A stretch of DNA of 64,000 nucleotides from contig NZ_BOMH01000022.1 in assembly GCF_016862095.1 (NCBI RefSeq), positions 16,975-80,974 of the forward strand, read 5' to 3'. The stretch comes from Actinoplanes cyaneus (lineage in GTDB: Bacteria > Actinomycetota > Actinomycetes > Mycobacteriales > Micromonosporaceae). The notes under the pieces are model-generated. The model was not told the DNA's origin. It was given only the letters and a program-made list of their open reading frames with translations, and made no database searches. This document shows, piece by piece, positions 1 through 7,826 of this stretch. Within the stretch, counting starts at the first letter, position 1, and each line of letters opens with the position of its first letter. A program made the translations under genes and the position numbers.

Positions 1-1
1 G

Positions 2-490
2 GGAGTCGAGCGGCTGCGCGCCGGCATGCGGATCGACCGCCTGCCGCCCGGCACGGACCTGTTCGGCGCGGCCGCCGAGCTGTGGCGGCGCGGCGGCTGC
101 CAGGTCACCGAGACTCACACCGCGACCGGACCGGCGCTGACCGGCGTCGACCCGCAGGGCTATCTGCTGCACCTGACCGCCGGCCCGCCCGCCGTGCTCG
201 TCGTCGCCTCGCCGCCGCTGCCACACCGGAATCGCGGTCTCGGTCCCGGCATCGCCGCCGGCGTGATCCTCGGCCCGCTGGGCACCTGCCTGTCGTTCAC
301 CGGCAACCTCGACACCTCGGGCGGCGGGAGCCCACTGGCGGTCTGGCTCTGGCTACCGTTCCTGCTGCTGATCGGCGGTCTGCTCCTGATCCGCCCGGCG
401 ACCCGGCGGTTCGGCGCCGGCCTGCTGATCGGCGGCGCGGTCACCGGCATCGTCCTCTCCGGCATCTGCAGCAGCATGATGATCGCCTGA
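2..490 (+). CDS. Membrane protein, probably truncated by the window edge
   Basis: The reading frame is open to the left edge, so the true start may lie outside. The first ATG is at 26, giving 154 residues. The N-terminal half is soluble. From about residue 72 the protein becomes hydrophobic, with three likely membrane segments at about 72-92, 105-122 and 130-150, separated by short polar turns. I do not recognise the family and no catalytic motif is visible. It is followed by about 70 bases before the end of a convergent gene, so it is the last gene of whatever unit it belongs to. Confidence 0.55.
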   Translation, partial: GVERLRAGMRIDRLPPGTDLFGAAAELWRRGGCQVTETHTATGPALTGVDPQGYLLHLTAGPPAVLVVASPPLPHRNRGLGPGIAAGVILGPLGTCLSFTGNLDTSGGGSPLAVWLWLPFLLLIGGLLLIRPATRRFGAGLLIGGAVTGIVLSGICSSMMIA

Positions 491-562
491 CCGCTGGGAT
501 GGGCGACCCTCCGGCACACCGCCGCGCAGGCTCCCGGTGGTCGCGGCCGCCGCCTGAGTTCC

Positions 563-919
563 TCAGTCCAGCTCGATCTCGACCAGGGGGCTGCCGGCTG
601 TCCAGCTCGCCAGGCTGCCCGCCCAGTCCAGGGCCGGCACGATCTCACCGAACACCCGGGCGCGCTCGTCCGGATCGGTCACCACCCGGCCGCGTACGCG
701 CAGATCGTGGCCGTCGAGGTGGAGCGTGAACCCGGGGTGGGCGACGAGATTGGCGTACCAGTCGCGGGCGCCCGGGCTACCGGTGAGCCAGTACCGGCCG
801 GCCGCCACGTACCTCCACGTCTCGATGCGTCGCGGCTGCCCGCTGCGGCGGCCGACCGTGGTGATCTCCACGGTCCGCTGCCGGTCCAGCGCCTGTCGTA
901 CCTCGTCGGTCACCGTCAT
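563..919 (-). CDS. F420-type nitroreductase/deazaflavin reductase family protein
   Basis: A protein of about 118 residues resembling the actinobacterial split-barrel family of deazaflavin (F420)-dependent nitroreductases. Recognisable parts are the N-terminal VEITTVGRRSGQPRRIETW strand, the YWLTGSPGARDWYANL segment and the HPGFTLHL strand, in the order usual for the family, whose members bind F420 and reduce quinones or nitro compounds. I chose the ATG at 919 (MTVTDEV) because family members start just before the first helix; a frame-compatible start at 940 would add seven residues. It is slightly short for the family. No partner gene is adjacent. Confidence 0.75.
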   Translation of the reverse strand: MTVTDEVRQALDRQRTVEITTVGRRSGQPRRIETWRYVAAGRYWLTGSPGARDWYANLVAHPGFTLHLDGHDLRVRGRVVTDPDERARVFGEIVPALDWAGSLASWTAGSPLVEIELD

Positions 920-1007
920 CCGCCCACTCTGCAACCTCAACCGAGGTTCACCTCAAGGATGGGCCGTGGCGACTCCGCGGACCTGTCGTCACCGCCGCCG
1001 GCCCGGA

Positions 1008-1193
1008 CTACGCGCGGCGCAGGACCAGGGTGACGAATCCGAGGACCCCGCGGTAGCCGCGCAGCCAGCTGTCCCGGTGCCGCTGCGCGACCGACAGGGC
1101 CTCGGCGACGTCCGGGTGACCGGGGTTGTCCAGGGCCCAGGCCGTCGGCGACCCGGTCCACGACCACTCGTAGTCGTCCCCGGCCCGACGGCG
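1008..1193 (-). pseudogene. Start-less C-terminal gene remnant (possibly methyltransferase-like)
   Basis: The minus strand is open for 61 codons and ends at the TAG at 1008-1010. It is bounded upstream by an in-frame TGA at 1194-1196 and contains no ATG, GTG or TTG. The peptide looks like a real, well-folded C-terminus: acidic and Trp-rich at first (DYEWSWTGSPTAWALDNPGH), ending WLRGYRGVLGFVTLVLRRA. It loosely recalls the tail of a small-molecule methyltransferase, but I am not certain. The upstream boundary coincides with a tandem duplication of the neighbouring transporter 3-prime end, suggesting a deletion or rearrangement scar. Confidence 0.45.
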
Positions 1194-1294
1194 TCAGTGA
1201 GCCGGCGCCACGACCGGCTTCCCCGCCGTGCTCGGCCGGCCCGATGGGGTCAGTGAGCCAGCGCCACGACCGGCCCCGCGGCGTGCTCGGCCGG
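1181..1294. repeat. Imperfect tandem duplication of the transporter gene 3-prime end
   Basis: Two adjacent copies of a 56-57-bp sequence lie at about 1181-1239 and 1237-1294, differing by a few substitutions and one indel. The second copy includes the last codons and stop of the Bcr/CflA transporter (stop at 1250-1252). The first is a decayed copy downstream of the gene and carries the TGA that closes the remnant at 1008-1193. Confidence 0.7.
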
Positions 1295-2533
1295 GAGGCG
1301 GTGCGGCCGGACCACCAGGAAGCACACCAGGGTGGCGGCGAGCATGCCGGCGAAGACCACGACCGCCATCGCGACCGCGCCGACGCCGAGCACCCCGACC
1401 AGGGGCGCGGCCAGGGCGCCGACGCCGAACTGGACCGCGCCGAGCAGCGCCGCCGCGGTGCCGGCCGCCTCGCCGTGACGGGAGAGCGCCAGGGCGGGAG
1501 CGTTCGGCATGGCCAGGCCGACCATGGCCAGGACCAGCCAGAGCGGGATCAGGATGCCGACCAGGCCGCCGACCCCGGTGGCCGCCAGGAGCAGCAGGAC
1601 CGAGCCGAAGGCGAGCCCGAGGACCAGCGACCCCGCGAGGATCTGCTGGGGCATCCAGCGGCGCAGCAGCCGCACGTTCAACTGGGTCGCGCCGATCAGG
1701 CCGACCGCGCCACCCGCGAACACGTACGCGAACTGTTGCTCGCTGAGCCCGAAGCCCTCCTGCAGGACGTAGGACGAGCCGCTCACGTAGGCGAACAGGG
1801 CGGCCATGGCGAGGCCGGCGACGAGGATCAGGCCCACGTAGACCCGGTCGCCGAGCAGCCGGCCGTAGTCCCGGACGGTGCCCGCGATCCCGCCGCTGCG
1901 ACGGTTCTGCGGGGCGAGGGTCTCGGGCAGCACGAGGGCGGTGGCGGTGAGGATGGCCGCGGCTGCCACGGCGAGCACCACGAAGACCCCGCGCCACGAG
2001 GTGAACTGCAGGGTCTGGCCGCCGATGGTCGGGGCCAGGATGGGCGCGACGCCGACCACGAGCATCAGCCGGGAGAGCAGTTTGGCCGCGGCGAACCCGG
2101 TGAACAGGTCACGGACGACTGCCATGGCCACCACCGCGGCAGCTGCCGCACCGAGCCCCTGCAGCACCCGCAGCGAGCCGAGGACGGCCAGGTTCGGCGC
2201 GACGACGCACAGCACCGAGGCGATCAGGTGGACGGCGACGCCGGCGATCAACGGCACGCGGCGCCCGACCGCGTCGGAGAGCGGGCCGATGATCAACTGG
2301 CCGAGAGCCAGACCGACGAGGGTGCCGGTGAGCGTGAGCTGCACGGCGGCCGCGGTGACCCCGAAATTGCCGGTGATGGCGGGCAGGGCCGGCAGGTACA
2401 TGTCGATGGTGAGCGGGCCGAGGGCGGTGAGGAAGCCGAGGACCAGGACGATCCGGAGGCGTCGTCCCGGTGGGAGCAGCTCTCCGGCGGTGAGGTCGTC
2501 GTCGGGCGGGGTTTCGGTGTGAGTTTCGGCCAC
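1250..2533 (-). CDS. Bcr/CflA-family MFS drug efflux transporter
   Basis: 427 residues with twelve predicted membrane segments, typical for the drug:H+ antiporter-1 Bcr/CflA group of the major facilitator superfamily. Diagnostic features are the first helix LGPLTIDMYLPALPAI, the loop 2-3 motif GPLSDAVGRRVPL (about residues 83-95) and the helix-5 antiporter signature GVAPILAPTIGG. Members export drugs such as bicyclomycin, chloramphenicol or sulphonamides, and sometimes dipeptides; the substrate here cannot be read from sequence. The start is GTG with no strong ribosome-binding site. The 3-prime end is duplicated just downstream. No adjacent regulator is obvious. Confidence 0.9.
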   Translation of the reverse strand: MAETHTETPPDDDLTAGELLPPGRRLRIVLVLGFLTALGPLTIDMYLPALPAITGNFGVTAAAVQLTLTGTLVGLALGQLIIGPLSDAVGRRVPLIAGVAVHLIASVLCVVAPNLAVLGSLRVLQGLGAAAAAVVAMAVVRDLFTGFAAAKLLSRLMLVVGVAPILAPTIGGQTLQFTSWRGVFVVLAVAAAAILTATALVLPETLAPQNRRSGGIAGTVRDYGRLLGDRVYVGLILVAGLAMAALFAYVSGSSYVLQEGFGLSEQQFAYVFAGGAVGLIGATQLNVRLLRRWMPQQILAGSLVLGLAFGSVLLLLAATGVGGLVGILIPLWLVLAMVGLAMPNAPALALSRHGEAAGTAAALLGAVQFGVGALAAPLVGVLGVGAVAMAVVVFAGMLAATLVCFLVVRPHRLPAEHAAGPVVALAH

Positions 2534-2678
2534 AGTTGCGACAAGCCGCCCGGCGCCGGGTTTCTTCCGGCCGGGGATGTGCTGGTAATGACGGTCACAG
2601 CACCGGAGCGGGGCTTCCTGAGGGCTGAGATTCGACTTGCCCGATGCCCGGTCCGCCTGCTCCGGTGCCGACCGCCGC

Positions 2679-3560
2679 CTATCGGTTGGCCAGGCGGGCC
2701 ATCAGCTTCTCCGCCACCTCCAGGGACTCGTCGACCGTGCGGGTGCAGTACGTCAGGTCGACGAAGGTGGTGTCGTACCCGGCCTTCTCCATCGCGGACA
2801 CACTCGCCGCCATGGCCTCCGGGTCGTTGTCGTACGGATTCATGCGCATGACCCGCGTCAACGCCTGGGCGTCACGACCCGCCTCCTCGGCCGCCCGCCG
2901 CGCGACGTCCCAGAGGTGGAGCTGATACTGCTCGGGAAGGCCGTCCAGAGCCAGATACCCGTCGGCGCGGCGCCCGACCCGCCGCATCGCCGGCTCGGAC
3001 AGCCCGCCGAGCAGGATCGGCGGCCCACCGGCCTGGGCCGGACGAAGATCGACGACTGACCGGGGTACGTCGAAGAAGGTCCCGTGATACTCCACCGGAT
3101 TCTGCGTCCACCAGGCCCGGAGCAGGTCGATGGTCTCGTCGAGCCGCTGCGCCCGGGAGTTCCAGTCGACGTTCGCCGCCGTGTACTCGTCGCGCATCCA
3201 ACTGGTGCCGAGCCCGACGTCGAGCCGGCCACCGCTCAGCACGTCGATCGTCGTCAACGCCCGGGCCAGCAGCGGCCCGTTGTACCAGGTGGCATTGAGC
3301 GTGCTGGAGCCGAGCCGGACACGCGACGTGGCCGCGGCCGCCGCCGCCCAGATGATCAGCGGGTCGGCCGCGCTGGTGAACTCCGGCGGATAGGGCTTCG
3401 GCTCCGCCGGATAGAGGTCACTGGGGTCGACCGGGGTCAGCAGGCGGTCGCCGACCCACAACGAGTCGTATCCGAGGGCTTCCGTCGTCCGGGCGAAACG
3501 CGCGACCCCGGCGGGATCGCCGGCCGGGCCGAGTTGTGGCAGGGCCAGTCCGAACTGCAT
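2679..3560 (-). CDS. LLM-class (probably F420-dependent) oxidoreductase
   Basis: 293 residues from the ATG at 3560, which follows a good GGAGAG site; an in-frame upstream extension to 3662 is not needed. The start MQFGLALPQLGP and the segments LGYDSLWVGDRLL, RVRLGSSTLNATWYNGPLLARAL, LSGGRLDVGLGTSW and PPILLGGLSEPAMRRVGRRADGY are hallmarks of the luciferase-like monooxygenase TIM barrel in its actinobacterial LLM/F420 branch. The enzyme would be cytoplasmic and flavin- or F420-using. The substrate is unknown. It is divergent from the GH78 gene across a 241-bp region. Confidence 0.85.
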   Translation of the reverse strand: MQFGLALPQLGPAGDPAGVARFARTTEALGYDSLWVGDRLLTPVDPSDLYPAEPKPYPPEFTSAADPLIIWAAAAAATSRVRLGSSTLNATWYNGPLLARALTTIDVLSGGRLDVGLGTSWMRDEYTAANVDWNSRAQRLDETIDLLRAWWTQNPVEYHGTFFDVPRSVVDLRPAQAGGPPILLGGLSEPAMRRVGRRADGYLALDGLPEQYQLHLWDVARRAAEEAGRDAQALTRVMRMNPYDNDPEAMAASVSAMEKAGYDTTFVDLTYCTRTVDESLEVAEKLMARLANR

Positions 3561-3776
3561 CGTGTCTCTCCTCGACGTCGTCGTTCCTGCCCGGCCGGCG
3601 GTTTCCGTGGCCGAGGCGCATACAGGAATGAAACAGACCAAAGGATTCTCCCCGTCGGGCATCCGGTTGACATCCGTCGAGTGCTCACCGGAACCGGGCA
3701 GCCGATGAGCAGGAATTGAGCAGTGCGGATGACTGGATCACCCCATGGCCATCGATTAACATGACCGTAACGTCCG

Positions 3777-3788
3777 TGAAACGTTTCA
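3777..3788. promoter_or_regulatory. LacI-family operator upstream of the GH78 gene
   Basis: TGAAACGTTTCA is a perfect 12-bp palindrome with the central CG typical of LacI/GalR-family operators. It ends 13 bases before the ATG at 3802, where a bound repressor would block transcription or early elongation. A close relative (TGAAACGTTATA) lies upstream of the second rhamnosidase gene at 19434. Confidence 0.75.
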
Positions 3789-3801
3789 TTCCGAGGTGGT
3801 C

Positions 3802-6306
3802 ATGGTCTCGTCGCAGCAATCCGGTCTTCCCCGTCGCCTGCTCCTGCAGGCGGGCCTCGCCGGCGCGGCCGTGGCCGCCGTGCCGCTGCCGGCCGCCGCG
3901 GCGTCCCCGCGCGCCGGCTGGCAGCGATACGTGATCGGCCCCGGGCGCCGGCACGTCACGCCGACGGCGGTGATCGCGTCCACCGGCGACGTCCGCAACC
4001 CCGAGGCGCTGCTGACCCGCGGCGGCCGGGTCACCGTCCTCACCCGCCCGCGGCCGGTGCCACCCCCGGCCTGGCCGACCGGCACCACCGCCACCGCGTC
4101 GTCCTTCCACGACCCGAACGGCGGCAACGACGGCACCCCGACCACATACGACCCGGGCAACGCGATCGACGGCGACCCCGGCACGTTCTGGAACGACGCG
4201 CAGCCGGCGACCTATCCGGCGGTCCTGACCGTCACCACCCCTGCCGCGATCACCCTGCCCGGCGTGACGTTGCTGTCGAACAGCGACGGCGTGCCGGTCG
4301 ACTTCACCGTCGAGACGTGGGACGGCGCCGCGTGGCACCCGGCCGCCACGGTGACTGGCAACAGCGCCGTCCAGGCGCCGGTCCGGTTCACCACGCCGGT
4401 CACCACCTCGGGCGTGCGACTGACCGTGACCCGCACCCAGGACACCCCGCGCGGGCAGTACACCCGGGTGAACGCCCTGTGGCCGGGCATCGTCGAGCCG
4501 GAGACGCCGCCGAGCGTCACCGTGGACTTCGGCCGGATCGTCGTCGGCTACCCCCGGGTGACGTTCGCCCGGGCCTCGGACGATCACCCCGGCGTCCGCC
4601 TGGCGTTCTCCGAGACGCTGCGGTTCCTCTCCGACCGCTCCGACTACAGCCGCGGCGCGCCGGGCACCGATCAGTACGCCGTGCCGGCCGGCGGCGCCGA
4701 CTGGCTCGACCGGAACGGGTACCAGAGCGGCAGCCAGGTGCACGCCGAGGGCCTGCACGGCTTCCGCTACCTCAAGATCACCCTCGACGCGCTGCCCGCC
4801 GACGCTCCCGCCGCGCAGCCGTACGGACAGGTCGCCGTCGACGCGGTCGCACTGGAGTTCACCGGGTACCTCGGCGCCCCCGGCTCGTACGCGGGCTGGT
4901 TCCTCTGCTCCGACGACGAGCTCAACCGCTACTGGTACGCGGCCTCGTACGCCAACGAGCTGACCGTCGACACGTTCCGGGCCACCGACTGCGATCCGCG
5001 CGACGCGGCCAGCCCCACCCTGGAGGGCAAACTCGTCCTGCACGACGGCGCCAAGCGCGACCGGGACCCGTACGTCGGCGATCTCGCCGTTTCCGGGCGC
5101 ACCCTCTACCTGACCCATCCCGACGCGGCCGCCGCCGCCCGCAACGTGCTCGCCGACCTGGCCGACCACCAGCGCGCCGACGGTTTCCTGCCACCGGCCT
5201 CGATCTTCAACTACGGCCTGACGCTGTTCGAGTACCCGCTCTGGTGGGTCACCAGCAGCTGGGACTACGTGCTCTACACCGGCGATCACGCCTACGCCGC
5301 CGGGTACTGGCCGCACCTCGTCAAGCTCCTGGACGGCTGGTACCCCACCGTCACCGACGGCGACGGGCTGCTGAACAAGGGCCTCAACAACACCGGTGGG
5401 TACGGCGACTACGCGTTCCTGCCGCGTGCCGGACGCGTCACCTACTACAACGTGCTGTACGTGCAGGCGCTGCGCGACGCCGCCCGCATCGCCGCCCTGC
5501 TGGGGCACCACGCCGAGGCCGACAGCTGGACCCGGCGGGCCGCCACGGTCACCGCCGCGGTCAACGCCCGCCTGTGGGATCCGGCCGCCGGCGCCTACCT
5601 CGACACCCTCGACGGCCCGGTGCGCCACGGCCAGGACGGCAACGCCATCGCGGTCACCGCGGGCGTCGCCGACCCGGCCCGGGCGACGTCGGCGCTGCGG
5701 TATCTGGGCACGGCCACCCGGCAGCCCTACGGCAACGCGTTCATGGACAACGACACCCTGCCCGGCGTCGGTGGCGCCACCCAGCGGGTGTACGCCTTCA
5801 CCTCGTACCCGGAGATCGTCGCCCGTTTCCGCGCCGGCGCCGCCGACAGTGCGATCGACCAGATCAAGCGGATGTACGGCTGGATGACCACGCACGACTC
5901 CGGCAGTGCCGCGTGGGAGGGCATCGGCCCCGGCGGCGAGCCGTACGAGGGCGGGTTCACCAGCATGGCGCACGGCTGGTCCACCGGCGTCGTGCCCGCG
6001 CTGACCACCGAGCTGCTCGGCGTGACTCCGACCGCGCCGGGCTTCACCACCTGGGCCGTGGTCCCGCACCCTGGCACGGTGACCTGGGCGAAGGGCGTCG
6101 TGCCCACGCCGCACGGCCGGCTGACGGTGTCCTGGGAGGGGACGGCCGGCTCGTTCACCCTGCGGATCACCGCGCCCGCCGGGACCAGGGGCCGGGTCAC
6201 CCTGCCGGACGGGACCGGCCGCACCCGGGTCACCGTGGACGGCCGTACCGTCCGCGGGTCGTTGCCGGAGCTCGGGCCGGGCACGCACGTGATCGTCGCG
6301 CGCTGA
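3802..6306 (+). CDS. Exported GH78-type alpha-L-rhamnosidase with F5/8-type C domain
   Basis: 834 residues. I chose the ATG at 3802, five bases after GAGG, over a GTG at 3796. The N-terminus has a twin-arginine signal (LPRRLLLQAG followed by an Ala-rich segment and AAA-S). About residues 90-215 look like a galactose-binding-like F5/8-C module, containing NAIDGDPGTFWND. The rest matches GH78-type rhamnosidases: a beta-sandwich, then an alpha/alpha barrel with the conserved DGAKRDRDPYVGDL stretch near 415-428, where the acid catalyst region lies, and a C-terminal beta domain with the HGWSTG and VPTPHGRLTVSW patterns. It should release L-rhamnose from plant glycosides or pectin outside the cell. 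It carries its own LacI-type operator. Confidence 0.85.
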   Translation: MVSSQQSGLPRRLLLQAGLAGAAVAAVPLPAAAASPRAGWQRYVIGPGRRHVTPTAVIASTGDVRNPEALLTRGGRVTVLTRPRPVPPPAWPTGTTATASSFHDPNGGNDGTPTTYDPGNAIDGDPGTFWNDAQPATYPAVLTVTTPAAITLPGVTLLSNSDGVPVDFTVETWDGAAWHPAATVTGNSAVQAPVRFTTPVTTSGVRLTVTRTQDTPRGQYTRVNALWPGIVEPETPPSVTVDFGRIVVGYPRVTFARASDDHPGVRLAFSETLRFLSDRSDYSRGAPGTDQYAVPAGGADWLDRNGYQSGSQVHAEGLHGFRYLKITLDALPADAPAAQPYGQVAVDAVALEFTGYLGAPGSYAGWFLCSDDELNRYWYAASYANELTVDTFRATDCDPRDAASPTLEGKLVLHDGAKRDRDPYVGDLAVSGRTLYLTHPDAAAAARNVLADLADHQRADGFLPPASIFNYGLTLFEYPLWWVTSSWDYVLYTGDHAYAAGYWPHLVKLLDGWYPTVTDGDGLLNKGLNNTGGYGDYAFLPRAGRVTYYNVLYVQALRDAARIAALLGHHAEADSWTRRAATVTAAVNARLWDPAAGAYLDTLDGPVRHGQDGNAIAVTAGVADPARATSALRYLGTATRQPYGNAFMDNDTLPGVGGATQRVYAFTSYPEIVARFRAGAADSAIDQIKRMYGWMTTHDSGSAAWEGIGPGGEPYEGGFTSMAHGWSTGVVPALTTELLGVTPTAPGFTTWAVVPHPGTVTWAKGVVPTPHGRLTVSWEGTAGSFTLRITAPAGTRGRVTLPDGTGRTRVTVDGRTVRGSLPELGPGTHVIVAR

Positions 6307-6310
6307 CCGC

Positions 6311-6328
6311 GGCCGGGAGACCCCGGCC
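6311..6328. terminator. Hairpin between convergent genes
   Basis: GGCCGGG and CCCGGCC form a 7-bp stem with a 4-base loop, five bases past the stop of the GH78 gene. The next gene is convergent, so this is a plausible bidirectional terminator. There is no T tract, as is usual in high-GC actinobacteria. Confidence 0.45.
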
Positions 6329-6386
6329 ACCTCACGCGGAGCCGGCTCCCCGGCGGTGGAGCCACCGTGCCACCCGCTGACCGCGG

Positions 6387-7484
6387 TCAGGCGAGCCGTG
6401 CCCGGCTGAGCGACGACTGGCGCACCACGAGTTCCGGGGCGACGATCACTCCGTGGGCCGGCCGGCGATCGCCGTCGTGGAGCCGGGAGACCATCAGCTC
6501 GACCGCGACCCGGCCCACATGGTTCTTCAGGGGCCGGACCGCGGTGAGGGCCGGCTCGGCGAGGTGGGCGATCTCGTCGTCGTAGGACACCATCGCCAGG
6601 TCCTCGGGGATGCCGATGCCCAGTTCGGCGCAGATCTGCACGACCGCGATCGCATGCGGGTCGCTGTGCACGATCAACGCCGTGACCGCCGCCCGGCGGC
6701 ACCGGATCAGGCTGTCGTGGATGAGCCGGCGATGGCCGGGATCGTCCAGAGCCACCGGCTCGCGCACCACTGTCGCCGCCGAGATGCCGAGCTCGGCACA
6801 GGCGGTGAGCCAGCCGCGTAACAGGTGCTCCGAGGTGGGGCTGCCGTGGGCGAGCATCAGCGCGATCCGCCGGTGTCCGTGCTCGTACAGGTGGTGCACG
6901 GCGATCTCCAGGCCGAGGGAGTGGTCGCTGCGCACGTACTCGACGCGCCGGGGCATCGCGGCCCAGTGCCGCGGTTGCCGTTCGACCAGGACGGTCGGCA
7001 CCGGCAGCCGGCCGATCCACCGCATCATGCGCTCGGCGTCGCCGGTGTCCAGGCTCGGTGCCAGCAGCAGGCCCTGCACCTGCTGGGCGTCGACGAGCCG
7101 GCCGATCTGCCGGCGGTCCTCCTCCGGGTCGTAGCTGGAACCGCGCAGCTGGATGGTGACTCCCAGGGCCCCAGCCGCGGCCTTGGCGCCCGCAACGACG
7201 GGCGGCCAGTAGAAATCCAGTGACGGCACGACCATCCCGATCGTGAACGCTCTGCTGGTCTGTGGCGGGCGACCGGACGGACGAGCGTGCTGCGGGAGCG
7301 TGGCCCCACCGTGCACCCGGGTCACCAGGTGGCGGGCGGCCAGCGTCGCGATGTCGCGGCGGATCGTGGGTTCGCTGACACCCAGGTCGACGGCGAGCTC
7401 GCGCACCCGGACGGCGCCCTTGCGCCGAAGTTCGTCCAGCACATGCTCGAGGCGCTGCACCTGGAGAAGTTCCCCTGCCGTCAC
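6387..7484 (-). CDS. DeoR-type HTH regulator with LacI-like sugar-binding domain
   Basis: 365 residues. Residues about 10-62 form a DeoR-type winged helix (KGAVRVRELAVDLGVSEPTIRRDIATL, then HLVTRVHGGA). From about 80 onward it is a periplasmic-binding-protein-like effector domain of the LacI/GalR type (FTIGMVVPSLDFYWPPVVAGAKAAA, VRSDHSLGLEIAVHHLYEHGHRRIALM, VSYDDEIAHLAEPALTAVRPLK). This chimeric architecture is a known class of actinobacterial sugar-responsive repressors. It lies between the GH78 and GH5 genes and probably controls one or both plus itself. The start is GTG behind GGAGGAGG. A candidate operator lies 110 bases upstream. Confidence 0.85.
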   Translation of the reverse strand: MTAGELLQVQRLEHVLDELRRKGAVRVRELAVDLGVSEPTIRRDIATLAARHLVTRVHGGATLPQHARPSGRPPQTSRAFTIGMVVPSLDFYWPPVVAGAKAAAGALGVTIQLRGSSYDPEEDRRQIGRLVDAQQVQGLLLAPSLDTGDAERMMRWIGRLPVPTVLVERQPRHWAAMPRRVEYVRSDHSLGLEIAVHHLYEHGHRRIALMLAHGSPTSEHLLRGWLTACAELGISAATVVREPVALDDPGHRRLIHDSLIRCRRAAVTALIVHSDPHAIAVVQICAELGIGIPEDLAMVSYDDEIAHLAEPALTAVRPLKNHVGRVAVELMVSRLHDGDRRPAHGVIVAPELVVRQSSLSRARLA

Positions 7485-7593
7485 GGCCTCCTCCGCCCGA
7501 CTGGATGTCGATCCACAGCGTCTACCTCAGGACGGCTGTGCCGGGCCGGGAGCCGGAGCGGCCCACCGGCCGCAGGCCGGCCCGGGGCAGACC

Positions 7594-7605
7594 GTGAGCG
7601 CTAAC
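7594..7605. promoter_or_regulatory. Candidate operator GTGAGCGCTAAC
   Basis: A 12-bp palindrome with one mismatched pair around the central GC, of the type seen upstream of sugar-utilisation genes in actinobacteria. It lies about 110 bases upstream of the GTG start of the DeoR/LacI-type regulator, so autoregulation is the simplest reading. Confidence 0.4.
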
Positions 7606-7786
7606 AATCTGCTGCGCACCGCGGGCATGACCAAGAGAGCAACCAGGCCTTCGAAGGGGATTTCGCCTACGGGGTGACGTCAGGTGGCCACTTTGTGAAC
7701 GATTGCACCGGTGTTGCGAGCATGTCAAGGCTTTCGTGCCGGCGCATCACCCCGGACGCCGGGCGGACCCCGGAGCCGCGAGGCGT

Positions 7787-7818
7787 CCCGGGCACCGGGG
7801 CAGTACCCGGCGCCCGGG
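7787..7818. terminator. Hairpin terminator downstream of the GH5 gene
   Basis: An 11-bp GC stem interrupted by one 2-base internal mismatch (CCCGGG..CCGGG against CCCGG..CCCGGG) with a 6-base loop. It begins eight bases past the GH5 stop codon on the minus strand. Confidence 0.55.
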
Positions 7819-7826
7819 GGCGCGAT

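Larger units (their letters stand above)
7485..7826. other. 342-bp intergenic region with a terminator and a candidate operator
   Basis: No credible coding frame. It holds the terminator of the GH5 gene at its right end (7787-7818) and a near-palindromic GTGAGCGCTAAC at 7594-7605 that may serve the DeoR/LacI-type regulator. The middle (about 7610-7700) is less GC-rich than its surroundings and is the likely promoter for the regulator. Confidence 0.5.

Noticed and set aside
3685..7020. Minus-strand open frame of over 1,100 codons opposite the GH78 gene
   Set aside because: It lies antisense to a gene with clear domains and signal peptide, has an Arg/Gly/Val-rich low-complexity translation, and no ribosome-binding site. 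Long antisense frames are expected at this GC content.
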